Shown: positions 14,883 to 22,123 of the stretch, in pieces | Numbering within the stretch: position 1 is the first letter of the stretch | Layout of the letters: the number at the start of each line of letters is the position of its first letter | IMG/VR virus record: IMGVR_UViG_3300044712_002702 | Coordinates: 1 to 37,128 of that record | Reading direction: 5' to 3' (one strand) | DNA length: 37,128 bases | Origin: a virus | Made by a program: the position numbers and the translations under genes | Notes under the pieces: model-generated | What the model was told of the DNA's origin: nothing | The model's input: the letters and a program-made list of their open reading frames with translations, nothing else | Databases searched by the model: none

Positions 14883-15550
14883 ACGATGCGGCCTACATGA
14901 CCTGCGACAAGATGCACGCGCGGATCCCGATCTTGACCTGCATCGGCCGGCAGACCAGGGGCGTCGGCGAACGGCAGGCGCAGAAGACCATCCCGCCCGA
15001 ATGCGGGAATTGCGCCCAGGGGAGCGCCGTCCGGGCCACCGCGGGGGACCTGGCACCCGCGCCGCGCCGCCAGCCGAAAAAACAACCCGAATCAAGGCCG
15101 GAGAGGCCGGAAGGAGTGGTGGATATGGGAACGGGAACATGGAACCGTAAAAAAGGTTGCAGCAACTGCCACCGGGACAAGTACGTCGTCAGCGGCGATT
15201 TATGTAATGTATGCGCCAAGGCTGCTGCGGGGAAAACCGGCGAGGAGCGGGAAGTCGCCCTGGCCGAGGCGAAGCGGAAGCTCGACGCCGGGGAGATTAA
15301 GACGCGAAAGCATCGCGATCCTCGGACGGATCCGCCGGGTCCCCTCTCCGCGCCTTCAGGAAAAAAGCCCGCCCCTGATGCCCGCCAGCAGAGACCTTCC
15401 GAAGGCGCTTCCGCGCCTGAAGGCGAGAAGTGTGCGCCGAATGGCGTAAAATATGAGCTGGTCGAAATGCTGCCGGCGCCGCAGGTCGTCCCCGTCACGC
15501 TCCGGCTGGCGATCGAGGTGACGATAAAGGTCAACTGCATCCAGGCATAA
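14879..15550 (+). CDS. Cys-rich two-part protein, 223 aa
   Basis: A 223-aa protein in two parts. Residues 1-50 carry Cys at CDKM, LTCIG and ECGNC, typical of small phage zinc proteins; residues about 93-115 have a second cluster (CSNC...CNVC), a treble-clef or ribbon type. The rest is Pro/Lys-rich and probably unstructured, ending in a strand-rich segment. GGAAGGAG at 15109-15116 lies eight bases before an in-frame ATG at 15125 (Met83), so the second half may also be made alone. It overlaps the end of mor and is the last gene before the hairpin-rich block. Function unknown. Confidence 0.6.
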   Translation: MNDAAYMTCDKMHARIPILTCIGRQTRGVGERQAQKTIPPECGNCAQGSAVRATAGDLAPAPRRQPKKQPESRPERPEGVVDMGTGTWNRKKGCSNCHRDKYVVSGDLCNVCAKAAAGKTGEEREVALAEAKRKLDAGEIKTRKHRDPRTDPPGPLSAPSGKKPAPDARQQRPSEGASAPEGEKCAPNGVKYELVEMLPAPQVVPVTLRLAIEVTIKVNCIQA

Positions 15551-15836
15551 CCCCCCTTCCCCTCCCCTCGCGCGCGCGAGGGGAGGGTTCTCTCCTAACC
15601 GCTTCCCTCAATTAAGTTTCTCAAGCGCTTTAGTAGACCCTTATTTTCGACTCCCGTATATCCGTCCTCAACATTGCCACCTCCTCACGGAGCGGGTTGG
15701 CGTCCGGTATGCCGGCCGGACGCCAACCCACCCACGGATTCCAAACCACGAAGTGGTTTAAGGGCGCTTACACAGGCCGACCCGCTGTCCCCCGGGAGAT
15801 GCCTCCTCCCGGGGGCGGCACCCAAAAGGGAGCCCG
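15551..15836 (+). promoter_or_regulatory. Hairpin-rich intergenic block: early terminator and probable late promoter
   Basis: This 286-base stretch carries no convincing gene. It holds four perfect stem-loops: a 28-base GC palindrome at 15560-15587, a 14-bp stem at 15694-15707/15716-15729 with an 8-base loop, a 7-bp stem AAACCAC-GAA-GTGGTTT at 15743-15759, and a 10-bp stem at 15789-15798/15806-15815. The first lies right behind the last early gene and should stop transcription, though its T tract is poor (TTCTCT). The AT-richer part at about 15600-15665, between the first and second hairpin, is the best place for the Mor-dependent late promoter; TATTTT and GTATAT are possible -10 elements but I cannot choose. 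Confidence 0.6.
15560..15587. terminator. 28-base GC palindrome, probable terminator of the early operon
   Basis: Both halves of 14 bases are exact reverse complements, with CGCGCGCG at the centre and CCCTCCCC / GGGGAGGG arms. It begins nine bases after the stop of the last early gene. A run of pyrimidines rather than pure T follows (TTCTCTCC), so intrinsic termination may be partial. Being a perfect palindrome it works on either strand. Confidence 0.6.
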
Positions 15837-16289
15837 ATGGCCAGCAGGAAAATCGAAGACCTGACGCCAAGGATGCAAGACAAGATCCGGATATTCGAGG
15901 AGCGTCTTGAAACCGCTGTTCCCGGGGTCTTCAAACGCTCCTGCACCTATCGCTCCCAGCAGGAGCAAAACGCCCTGTATCAACGGGGACGGGCTTCCCT
16001 GGACATCGTCAACGCGGCATACCGAGCCGTGGGCCTGGCCGAGATCACCGAGGCGGAGAACGCCCGGCCTGTCACCTGGAAGGTCCTGTCCGTCCACACC
16101 TCCCGAGAGGCGGTCGACTATTTCATCCAGCGTGACGGTAAGTACTGCACCGACGTCAAGGTCGATACCGACGGTGACCACATGCCGGACTGGGAAGAGT
16201 TCGGCCGGATCGCCGCCGAGTGCGGCCTGACGTGGGGCGGGATCTGGAAGAAGAAGGACATGCCGCACGTTCAGTGGAGGAATGCATGA
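15837..16289 (+). CDS. Endolysin, M15 (L-Ala-D-Glu type) peptidase with calcium-type loop
   Basis: A 150-aa peptidoglycan peptidase of the M15/VanY superfamily. Residues 37-52 (TYRSQQEQNALYQRGR) match the family start. The zinc ligands are His87 and Asp94 (SVHTSREAVD) and His144 (PHVQW), with Asp141 as catalytic acid. An insertion at 110-121 reads D-x-D-x-D-x3-D-x2-E, an EF-hand/TSP3-type calcium loop. The T5 endolysin, also M15, is calcium-regulated through a similar loop, so activity here may be low until calcium enters after membrane damage. There is no signal peptide, so a holin is needed. AAAAGGGAG precedes ATG; it is the first late gene. Confidence 0.85.
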   Translation: MASRKIEDLTPRMQDKIRIFEERLETAVPGVFKRSCTYRSQQEQNALYQRGRASLDIVNAAYRAVGLAEITEAENARPVTWKVLSVHTSREAVDYFIQRDGKYCTDVKVDTDGDHMPDWEEFGRIAAECGLTWGGIWKKKDMPHVQWRNA

Positions 16290-16822
16290 ATTACCCGCTG
16301 GTCTGTCCAGGCTTTGAGTTCGCCTCCAGGAACCCCATGGCCCTGGGCGCCGTGATCAATATCACGCAGGCGGCCAAGGCGGTCGACAATGAGTCGCAGT
16401 ACTCCCACACCGGCATCATCACTGACCCCTTCGGGGCAACAATCGAGGCCCTTTGGACCGTCAAGTCGCAAAACCTCTGGGAAGCCTACCGCGGCGTGAA
16501 GGTCCTGGTCGTGCGGAACGTGTACATGCAGCCCGAGGTCTATGCGGCGGGGTTCGAGAAGATCCGCCAGCACCTGGGCCAGTGGTATCCGGCTCACCGG
16601 CTCCTCCTCCATCTGGTCGGCCTGGCCAAGTGGATCCACTGGGACCGGATCGTCTGCAGCGAGCTGACCGCGAAATTCGAGACGGGATGCGCCGAGTTCC
16701 TGGGGCCGGACCGGGCTGCCGGGTTCCTGCGCAACTATTACGGGGTCAACCCCGACAACCTGGTCGACCGGTGGCGGGAAAGCCGGTACTACGAAATCGT
16801 CTTCGAAGGAGTAGTGGAATGA
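16286..16822 (+). CDS. Permuted papain-fold (NlpC/P60-like, YiiX-type) amidase/peptidase
   Basis: A 178-aa protein with the layout of permuted papain-fold enzymes: His41 in QYSHTGI, an acidic residue in TIEAL (Glu54) and a nucleophile candidate Cys124 in RIVCSELTAK. This group includes YiiX/DUF830 amidases. No export signal is visible. Its ATG overlaps the endolysin stop (ATGA, 16286-16289), which ties it to the lysis cassette. It could be a second wall hydrolase, but related genes also occur in tail modules and as lipid-modifying enzymes, so the substrate is open. Confidence 0.7.
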   Translation: MNYPLVCPGFEFASRNPMALGAVINITQAAKAVDNESQYSHTGIITDPFGATIEALWTVKSQNLWEAYRGVKVLVVRNVYMQPEVYAAGFEKIRQHLGQWYPAHRLLLHLVGLAKWIHWDRIVCSELTAKFETGCAEFLGPDRAAGFLRNYYGVNPDNLVDRWRESRYYEIVFEGVVE

Positions 16823-17154
16823 CCCCTGAGCAGATAGCGGCACTTACGGCAATCGCGGCGATCGTCGCCAAGGTGGGCACCTGGGAGATCGGATCGGTCA
16901 TCTTCGCGATCGTCTTCGGCCCCTGGATGATGATGTATTTCGTCTCCCGGTCGATGGAGAGGCGGCACGAGGCCGCGCTCAGGATGTACGAGAACAGCAA
17001 CAAGCTGGTCCAGAAATACGACAAGATCGCCGGTGAGCAGGTCGACACGATCCGGCTCTCCACCTCGGCGACCGTCGAGCTAACGAGGTTCCTCCGGGAC
17101 CGGACTCCCTGTTTTCAACTGATCGGGGACAAACAGAGGCGGATACCATCATGA
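16819..17154 (+). CDS. Single-TM protein with helical tail, holin/spanin candidate, 111 aa
   Basis: A 111-aa protein with a hydrophobic region of about 35 residues near the N-terminus (residues about 5-45, possibly two helices: IAALTAIAAIVAKV and IGSVIFAIVFGPWMMMYFV). It is followed by a charged helical part (SMERRHEAALRMYENSNKLV) that looks like a coiled coil. It overlaps the stop of the papain-like gene and lies in the lysis cassette, so it is the best candidate for the missing holin, or an inner spanin. No sequence match to a known holin family is claimed. Confidence 0.6.
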   Translation: MTPEQIAALTAIAAIVAKVGTWEIGSVIFAIVFGPWMMMYFVSRSMERRHEAALRMYENSNKLVQKYDKIAGEQVDTIRLSTSATVELTRFLRDRTPCFQLIGDKQRRIPS

Positions 17155-17396
17155 GCGTACAGAACGAGATGCGGCGCACGCAGAAGACCAATCTGGAGTT
17201 CAAGGCCCGGCGCCTCCGCGGGGAGATCGACAGCCTCTGCCGGCTGATCCAGATCAACCTGGATTGCAGCCTGAAGAAGCCCGAGGAGCTGCCCGTCGGC
17301 GAGATTGACGCCCAGTGGGATGACCTTAAATCGAAGTGGGCCGACCTCTCCGTCGCGAATGCCGAGATCGCCCGCCTGGAGCAGGAGCTGAAGTGA
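17151..17396 (+). CDS. Small coiled-coil protein, 81 aa
   Basis: An 81-aa highly charged helical protein (FKARRLRGEIDSLCRLIQ at the centre, ARLEQELK at the end). It overlaps the genes on both sides by one to four bases. In Mu-like phages small proteins of this size lie between lysis and terminase genes (Mu gp25/gp26 region). No specific function can be given; position suggests help to lysis or packaging. Confidence 0.6.
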   Translation: MSVQNEMRRTQKTNLEFKARRLRGEIDSLCRLIQINLDCSLKKPEELPVGEIDAQWDDLKSKWADLSVANAEIARLEQELK

Positions 17397-17836
17397 TGGC
17401 CGAAAAGGGCGCCCGCACACAGCTTGAGACCGTGGCCCGGCAGATGTACGTCGACGGGAAGACCCTGACGGCCATCGAGACCGAGCTGGGCGTCTCCCGC
17501 CAGACCCTCTCCGCCTGGAAGGCCCAGACGAAGAAGCCGGACGAGGAGTTCGACGAATGGGACAAGGCCCGGGCGCGCAAGGCGGCCTTTGGTCTTCGCC
17601 TGGAGGCGCTCCTCGATCGGGAGCTCACCTTCGCCGAGGAGCGGCAGCCGGGGGCGATCGGAGGGGCAAGCCTGGACAATCTTACCAAGCTCGGCTCCCT
17701 GGTCGTCCGGTTCAGGGAGGTGGAAGGCCGAAAGGGCAAGATTGATGCACCGGCCGACGATAAACCCGCCGCAAAGAAAGAAGGGCTGACCGATCAGAAG
17801 GCGGCGGAGATCAGAAAGAAGATTCTGGGGGTCTGA
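17396..17836 (+). CDS. Terminase small subunit-like, DUF1804 (Mu gp26/gp27 region)
   Basis: A 146-aa protein with an N-terminal HTH (YVDGKTLTAIETELGVSRQTLSAWKAQ, about 17-43), a central helical region for oligomerisation and a short C-terminal motif (DQKAAEIRKKILGV). This fits the DUF1804 proteins of Mu-like phages and small terminases in general: they recognise phage DNA and load the large subunit. ATG at 17396 shares its first base with the stop of the gene before. The large terminase gene follows after a 145-base gap. Confidence 0.75.
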   Translation: MAEKGARTQLETVARQMYVDGKTLTAIETELGVSRQTLSAWKAQTKKPDEEFDEWDKARARKAAFGLRLEALLDRELTFAEERQPGAIGGASLDNLTKLGSLVVRFREVEGRKGKIDAPADDKPAAKKEGLTDQKAAEIRKKILGV

Positions 17837-17838
17837 CG

Positions 17839-17949
17839 ATGAAAAGTGCCATAGGGCCAAAAATGCCCCAGGATCGATCTGGACGTCCGGACGACCCATT
17901 AGTCGCAAAGTCCCTTGACAACTGTCTGACACGTGTCAAGCGGCCTTGA
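17839..17949 (+). CDS. Possible 36-aa small protein between terminase genes
   Basis: An ATG two bases after the stop of the small-terminase gene opens a 36-codon frame ending at TGA 17947-17949, with GGGGG about ten bases upstream. The product would be basic and Pro-containing (MKSAIGPKMPQDRSG...), with one Cys and no TM. It spans the palindrome at 17927-17938. Either this is a real micro-gene or it is chance translation of a regulatory gap. Only its spacing supports it. Confidence 0.3.
   Translation: MKSAIGPKMPQDRSGRPDDPLVAKSLDNCLTRVKRP
17914..17940. promoter_or_regulatory. Nested inverted repeats before the large terminase gene
   Basis: CTTGACA (17914-17920) and TGTCAAG (17934-17940) form a 7-bp inverted repeat. 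Inside it lies the perfect 12-bp palindrome TGACACGTGTCA (17927-17938). This is the shape of an operator for a dimeric regulator. A further TTGACA sits at 17960-17965. The next gene starts at 17982, so the site could control the head operon, bind the small terminase, or act as a packaging signal. No -10 with good spacing was found for the first TTGACA. Confidence 0.45.
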
Positions 17950-17981
17950 ATGGCCCATTTTGACATATAGCCGGGAAATTT

Positions 17982-19517
17982 ATGACGACCCCTGAAACCG
18001 ATTTCAATAAAGCGCGCTCCGCGACCGGCATCCTCCTGCCCTACCAGGCGAGGTGGGTGGCCGATCAATCGCCCGTCAAGGTGATGGAAAAGTCCCGACG
18101 GATCGGGATCTCCTGGGCGGAGGCTGCCGACGATACCCTGTACGCCTCCGAGAAGGGCGCCGGCGAGAAGCGGAACGTCTGGTACATCGGCTACAACAAG
18201 GACATGGCCCAGGAGTTCATCAACGATTGCGCGAACTGGGCAAAGGCCTACAGCCTGGCCGCCTCCGAGATGGAGGAATACGAGGAGATCGACGAGGAGG
18301 AGTTCGACGGCGTTGTCCAGGCGAAAAAGATCCTGGCCTTCCGGATCACCTTCCAGTCCGGCTGGCGGATCACGGCCCTCTCGAGCAGGCCGTCTAACCT
18401 CCGCGGCAAGCAGGGGCGGGTGATCATCGACGAGGCGGCCTTCCACGAACAGCTGGGCGAGCTCCTCAAGGCCGCCCTCGCGCTTCTCATCTGGGGCGGG
18501 CAGGTCCGGATCATCTCCACCCACAACGGCGATGCGAACGATTTCAACAGCCTCGTCCAGGACATCCGGGCCGGGAAGAAGCCCTACAGCCTCCACCGGG
18601 TGGATTTCGACGAGGCGCTCGGGGACGGTCTCTACCGGCGGATCTGCGAGGTTCTGAAACGCGAGTGGACCCCCGAGGCGGAGGCGGACTGGCGTCAAAG
18701 TGTAATTGATTTCTACGGGGACGACGCGGACGAGGAGCTCTTCTGCGTCCCGAGCCAGGGGAGCGGCACGTACCTGACGAGGGCGCTCATCGAGACGTGC
18801 CTGTCCGCCGAGATCCCGGTCATCCGCTACGAACAGCCGCGATCCTTCGCGGAGCTTGCGGACCATCTCCGGTATGCCGAGGTCAAGGACTGGTGCGAGG
18901 AGGTGCTGCTGCCGCTCCTGCGCGATCTCGATCCGAAGCGTAACTCCGTCGTCGGCGAGGACTTCGGCCGGTCCGGCGACTTGTCGGTATTCATTCCGCT
19001 CCTCGAGCAGCAGAGTGCGAACTGGCAGGCGCCGTTCCATATCGAGCTCCGGAACATGCCGTTCCTGCAGCAGGAGCAGATATTCTACTACGTATGCGAC
19101 CGCCTGAAGCGGTTCCGCTACGCCGCTCTGGATGCTCGGGGCAACGGTCAGTACCTGGCCGAGCGGGCCATGCAGAAATACGGCGCCGGCCGGGTCGCCC
19201 AGGTGATGCTGACCGATCAGTGGTACCGGGACGCGATGCCCAGGTATAAGGCGGCCTTCGAAGGAAAGAACATCCTCCTGGCCAAGGACGCCGACGTCAT
19301 CGAGGATCACCGGGCCTTCAAGATGATCAAGGGCGTCGCGAAGCTTCCGGAGACGAAAAACAAGGGCCAGGACAAAAAGCAGCGCCACGGAGACTCCGGC
19401 GTCGCCGGCGCGATGGCCTGGTTCGCGGTCCACGCCGAGTGGAGCGACGGCCCGACGGAGTACGAGACGGTGAAAACCAGGGATTCCTTCAAAGGCATGG
19501 AAACGGGGGCATGGTGA
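17982..19517 (+). CDS. Terminase large subunit (Mu gp28-like)
   Basis: A 511-aa DNA-packaging motor. The N-terminal ATPase has a Walker A-like KSRRIGIS (37-44) and Walker B VIIDEAAF with Asp150-Glu151. The C-terminal RNase H-fold nuclease has Asp327 (GEDFGRSGD), Asp384 (ALDARGNGQ) and Asp471 (HGDSGVAGAMAW). Length and motifs match the gp28-like terminases of Mu-like phages, which cut headful packages from integrated copies. The start is preceded by GGGAAA only, a weak ribosome site. The portal gene begins eight bases after the stop. Confidence 0.92.
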   Translation: MTTPETDFNKARSATGILLPYQARWVADQSPVKVMEKSRRIGISWAEAADDTLYASEKGAGEKRNVWYIGYNKDMAQEFINDCANWAKAYSLAASEMEEYEEIDEEEFDGVVQAKKILAFRITFQSGWRITALSSRPSNLRGKQGRVIIDEAAFHEQLGELLKAALALLIWGGQVRIISTHNGDANDFNSLVQDIRAGKKPYSLHRVDFDEALGDGLYRRICEVLKREWTPEAEADWRQSVIDFYGDDADEELFCVPSQGSGTYLTRALIETCLSAEIPVIRYEQPRSFAELADHLRYAEVKDWCEEVLLPLLRDLDPKRNSVVGEDFGRSGDLSVFIPLLEQQSANWQAPFHIELRNMPFLQQEQIFYYVCDRLKRFRYAALDARGNGQYLAERAMQKYGAGRVAQVMLTDQWYRDAMPRYKAAFEGKNILLAKDADVIEDHRAFKMIKGVAKLPETKNKGQDKKQRHGDSGVAGAMAWFAVHAEWSDGPTEYETVKTRDSFKGMETGAW

Positions 19518-19524
19518 AAACGCG

Positions 19525-21675
19525 ATGCTTTTAGACCAGTTCGGCAGGGAAATAAAATCGAACAAGCCGATCCTCGAGGAGGTGGCGGTCCAGACCGTCC
19601 GCGATCGGTACGGCTCGTACCCGTCCCAAGGGCTCACCCCGCAGCGCCTGGCTACCATCTTCAAGGAGGCCGACCAGGGAGACGTGATGCGCCAGGCCGA
19701 GCTCTTCGAGGAGATGGAGGAGAAGGACCTCCACCTGGGCGGCATCATGCAGACCAGGAAACTCGCCGTGACCGGGCTCGACTGGGAGGTGCTCCCCGCG
19801 TCCGATTCGGCGGAGGACAAGAAGATCGCCGCAGCCGCCAAGGAGATGCTCGAATACATCGAGAACCTGGAGGACGCTCTCCTCGACACCCTGGACGCCG
19901 TCGGCAAGGGTTTTGCCGTCCAGGAGATCATCTGGGACATGTCGGAAGGCCAGGTCTGGGCGAAGGAGCTCAAGTGGGTCCACCAGCGCCGGTTCACCTT
20001 CAATGCGCCCTTCGCCGCGCTCCTGGAGACGCCCCGGCTCCTCACCGAGGCCGAACAGACCTGGGGCGAGGAGCTGCTCCCCAATAAATTCATCTACCAT
20101 CGCTATCGCGCCCGGTCCGGGGCAACCTCCCGCGGCGGTCTGTACCGGCCCTGCGCATACATGTACCTGTTTAAGAATTACGACATCAAGGATTGGCTGG
20201 TGTTCAACGAGCTTTTCTCCGTTCCCATGCGTGTCGGCAAGTACAAGCCCGGCGCCGGGAACGAGGAGAAGGAGGCCCTCAAGCGGGCGGTCTTCAACCT
20301 GGGCGTCGATGCGGCCGCCGTCGTTTCGGACAATACGATCATCGAGCTGATCGAGTCGAAGCGGACCGGCGACGCCGGGATCTTCTCCCAACTGGCCGAG
20401 TTCTGCGACAAGGCGATGTCGAAGTCGGTCCTGGGTCATACAGGCAGCGCCGAGGGCACCCCGGGAAAGCTCGGCGGCGAAGACCAGGCGACCGACGTCC
20501 GCCAGGATCTCCTCGAGGCGGACGCCAAGGGGCTGATGAGAACGGGCAAATTCCAGCTCCTGAAGCCCTGGGTCGGATACAACTACGGCCCTGACAAGGG
20601 CGTCCCGATCTGGAAGCTCCATTTTGAGAATGAGGAGGACCTGGAGAAAACGGCACGGGTGTACGGGGTCCTCGTCAAGGATGCCGGGTTCGAGGGCATC
20701 CCGGAGGACCACGTGCATGAGCGGTTCGGGATCCCGAAGGCCAAGCCGGGCGAAAAGACCCTGCGGGCCGTCCAGGTCTTTCCCTCCGGTCCGGACCTGA
20801 GCGCCGTCCGCCGTGTCGGCGAGGCCGCGCAGGCGAACAAGCGCCTCGCCATGATGATCAACGCCGGTGGCGGGGAAACGGACTGGGTGAAGCGCTATAT
20901 GGAGCGTCTCGCCCCCGCCCTGCAGGACGTTCGCACGTCCGCCCTTGACGGCATCGAGGCCTATCTGCGGTCGCTTCCGGCGCCTCCCCCCCAGGAGCAA
21001 TTCATCGCCCAGGTCCAAGGGATCCTCGGCGCCTCTTTCGCCGATCTGGATCAAGCGGCCGTCTCCGGCATGGTCGGCGAGATCTACCAGGCCTACCGCG
21101 CGACGCCCGGGATGGATCTCGTCCTCGGCGGCCCGGATACCCGCGCCATTGACTTCCTGGCGAAGCTCGACAACCTGCACGTCTCCTCCTACCTGCGGAA
21201 CTCCGACGCCCAGGCCGTAATCAAAAACTTTTTGACCGAGCGGTACCTCGATCAGGGCGCCGGCCTCTTCGGGCGGGGCAAGCCGGAAGACGTCCAGGCG
21301 TTCAAGGATCTTTTCGGCCAAAAGCTCGCCGACATGCAGGGTTGGCAGGTCGAGCGCATCCTGGACACCTCCGTCCAGCGGATCCGAAACTGGGCCGGGG
21401 TCTCCCAGCTCGAGGAGGCGGGCATCGCCGAGATCGAGATCTACGAGCCGACGATGGACTGTGACTTTTGTGCCGCGATGAACGGCCGCGTAATCAGCGT
21501 CCCGATCGCCTACCGGAGGATGACCGAGCAGGCGGCCATGAGCCCGGAGGAATACATCGCCGACCTCCAGGCGACGCCGGCGACGCTGGGCAACCTGGAC
21601 GATATCATCGAAAGCGGAATGCTCCCGCCGTACCATCCCCACTGCCACGGCCGGGCGCTCAAGAGGGTCAAATGA
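19525..21675 (+). CDS. Portal protein (Mu gp29, DUF935) fused to a MuF/gp30-type minor head domain
   Basis: A 716-aa protein. Residues 1 to about 430 match the Mu gp29/DUF935 portal (MLLDQFGREI start, GGIMQTRKLAVTGLDWEV, LVFNELFSVPMRVGKY, GSAEGTPGKLGGE). Residues about 450-716 read as the SPP1 gp7/MuF minor head family, ending with the metal-binding pattern Cys646-x2-Cys649 and HxHCH (704-708, in PPYHPHCHGRALK). In Mu these are two genes, gp29 and gp30. No good internal ribosome site was seen near the junction, so they are probably made as one chain. The protein forms the DNA entry ring and carries the neck-side minor protein into the capsid. Confidence 0.9.
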   Translation: MLLDQFGREIKSNKPILEEVAVQTVRDRYGSYPSQGLTPQRLATIFKEADQGDVMRQAELFEEMEEKDLHLGGIMQTRKLAVTGLDWEVLPASDSAEDKKIAAAAKEMLEYIENLEDALLDTLDAVGKGFAVQEIIWDMSEGQVWAKELKWVHQRRFTFNAPFAALLETPRLLTEAEQTWGEELLPNKFIYHRYRARSGATSRGGLYRPCAYMYLFKNYDIKDWLVFNELFSVPMRVGKYKPGAGNEEKEALKRAVFNLGVDAAAVVSDNTIIELIESKRTGDAGIFSQLAEFCDKAMSKSVLGHTGSAEGTPGKLGGEDQATDVRQDLLEADAKGLMRTGKFQLLKPWVGYNYGPDKGVPIWKLHFENEEDLEKTARVYGVLVKDAGFEGIPEDHVHERFGIPKAKPGEKTLRAVQVFPSGPDLSAVRRVGEAAQANKRLAMMINAGGGETDWVKRYMERLAPALQDVRTSALDGIEAYLRSLPAPPPQEQFIAQVQGILGASFADLDQAAVSGMVGEIYQAYRATPGMDLVLGGPDTRAIDFLAKLDNLHVSSYLRNSDAQAVIKNFLTERYLDQGAGLFGRGKPEDVQAFKDLFGQKLADMQGWQVERILDTSVQRIRNWAGVSQLEEAGIAEIEIYEPTMDCDFCAAMNGRVISVPIAYRRMTEQAAMSPEEYIADLQATPATLGNLDDIIESGMLPPYHPHCHGRALKRVK

Positions 21676-22118
21676 AGAGTTTTGAAATCAAGATCCCCGA
21701 TATGGCCAAGTGGGCGCGCGAACTCGACGCGGATTTCCTCGGCGCCCGGCGCGCCGGGCTCATCAATATCCTGGCTGACGTGGAGGCCCGCGCCGTAAAG
21801 GGCGCGCCGAAACGCACGTCGAACCTGGCCGGATCCGGCAGCAGCGACGTCAATGCGGAGGGAACCAAGGGGACGGTCAGCTTCAGCGCCCCCTACGCGC
21901 AGTTCGTCCACGAGGGGACGGGCCTTTACGGGCCGCATAAGAAGTTGATCGTCCCGACGAACAAGAAGGCCCTCTCCTGGCCGGGGGCGAGGCATCCGGT
22001 CCGGTCGGTCAGGGGCATGGTGGGCCGCCCCTTCCTTACGGACGCGGCGGCGGCGACCGACCCGAACAGGCTCTTTACCGAGGGGCTCAACAATTATCTG
22101 ACGCGGGAGAGAGGATAG
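21672..22118 (+). CDS. HK97 gp10/Mu gpG-like neck or tail-completion protein
   Basis: A 148-aa protein with the compact fold typical of tail-completion proteins: an N-terminal helix (KWARELDADFLGARRAGL), ADVEARAVKGAPKRTSNLAGS, and APYAQFVHEGTGLYG, the sequence pattern YAxFVExGT found in HK97 gp10-like and Mu gpG-like families. It ends with GRPFLTDA. Its ATG overlaps the stop of the portal gene. The place after the portal/MuF gene is that of Mu G, a virion morphogenesis protein. Confidence 0.8.
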   Translation: MKSFEIKIPDMAKWARELDADFLGARRAGLINILADVEARAVKGAPKRTSNLAGSGSSDVNAEGTKGTVSFSAPYAQFVHEGTGLYGPHKKLIVPTNKKALSWPGARHPVRSVRGMVGRPFLTDAAAATDPNRLFTEGLNNYLTRERG

Positions 22119-22123
22119 CGACG

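Noticed and set aside
17811-20093. Very long open frame on the minus strand (760 aa) opposite terminase and portal genes
   Set aside because: It is a shadow of GC-rich coding DNA on the plus strand: no ribosome site, no recognisable domain and composition full of Arg/Ser/Leu. The same applies to the long minus frames at 19531-21648, 22094-24217 and 26683-28047.
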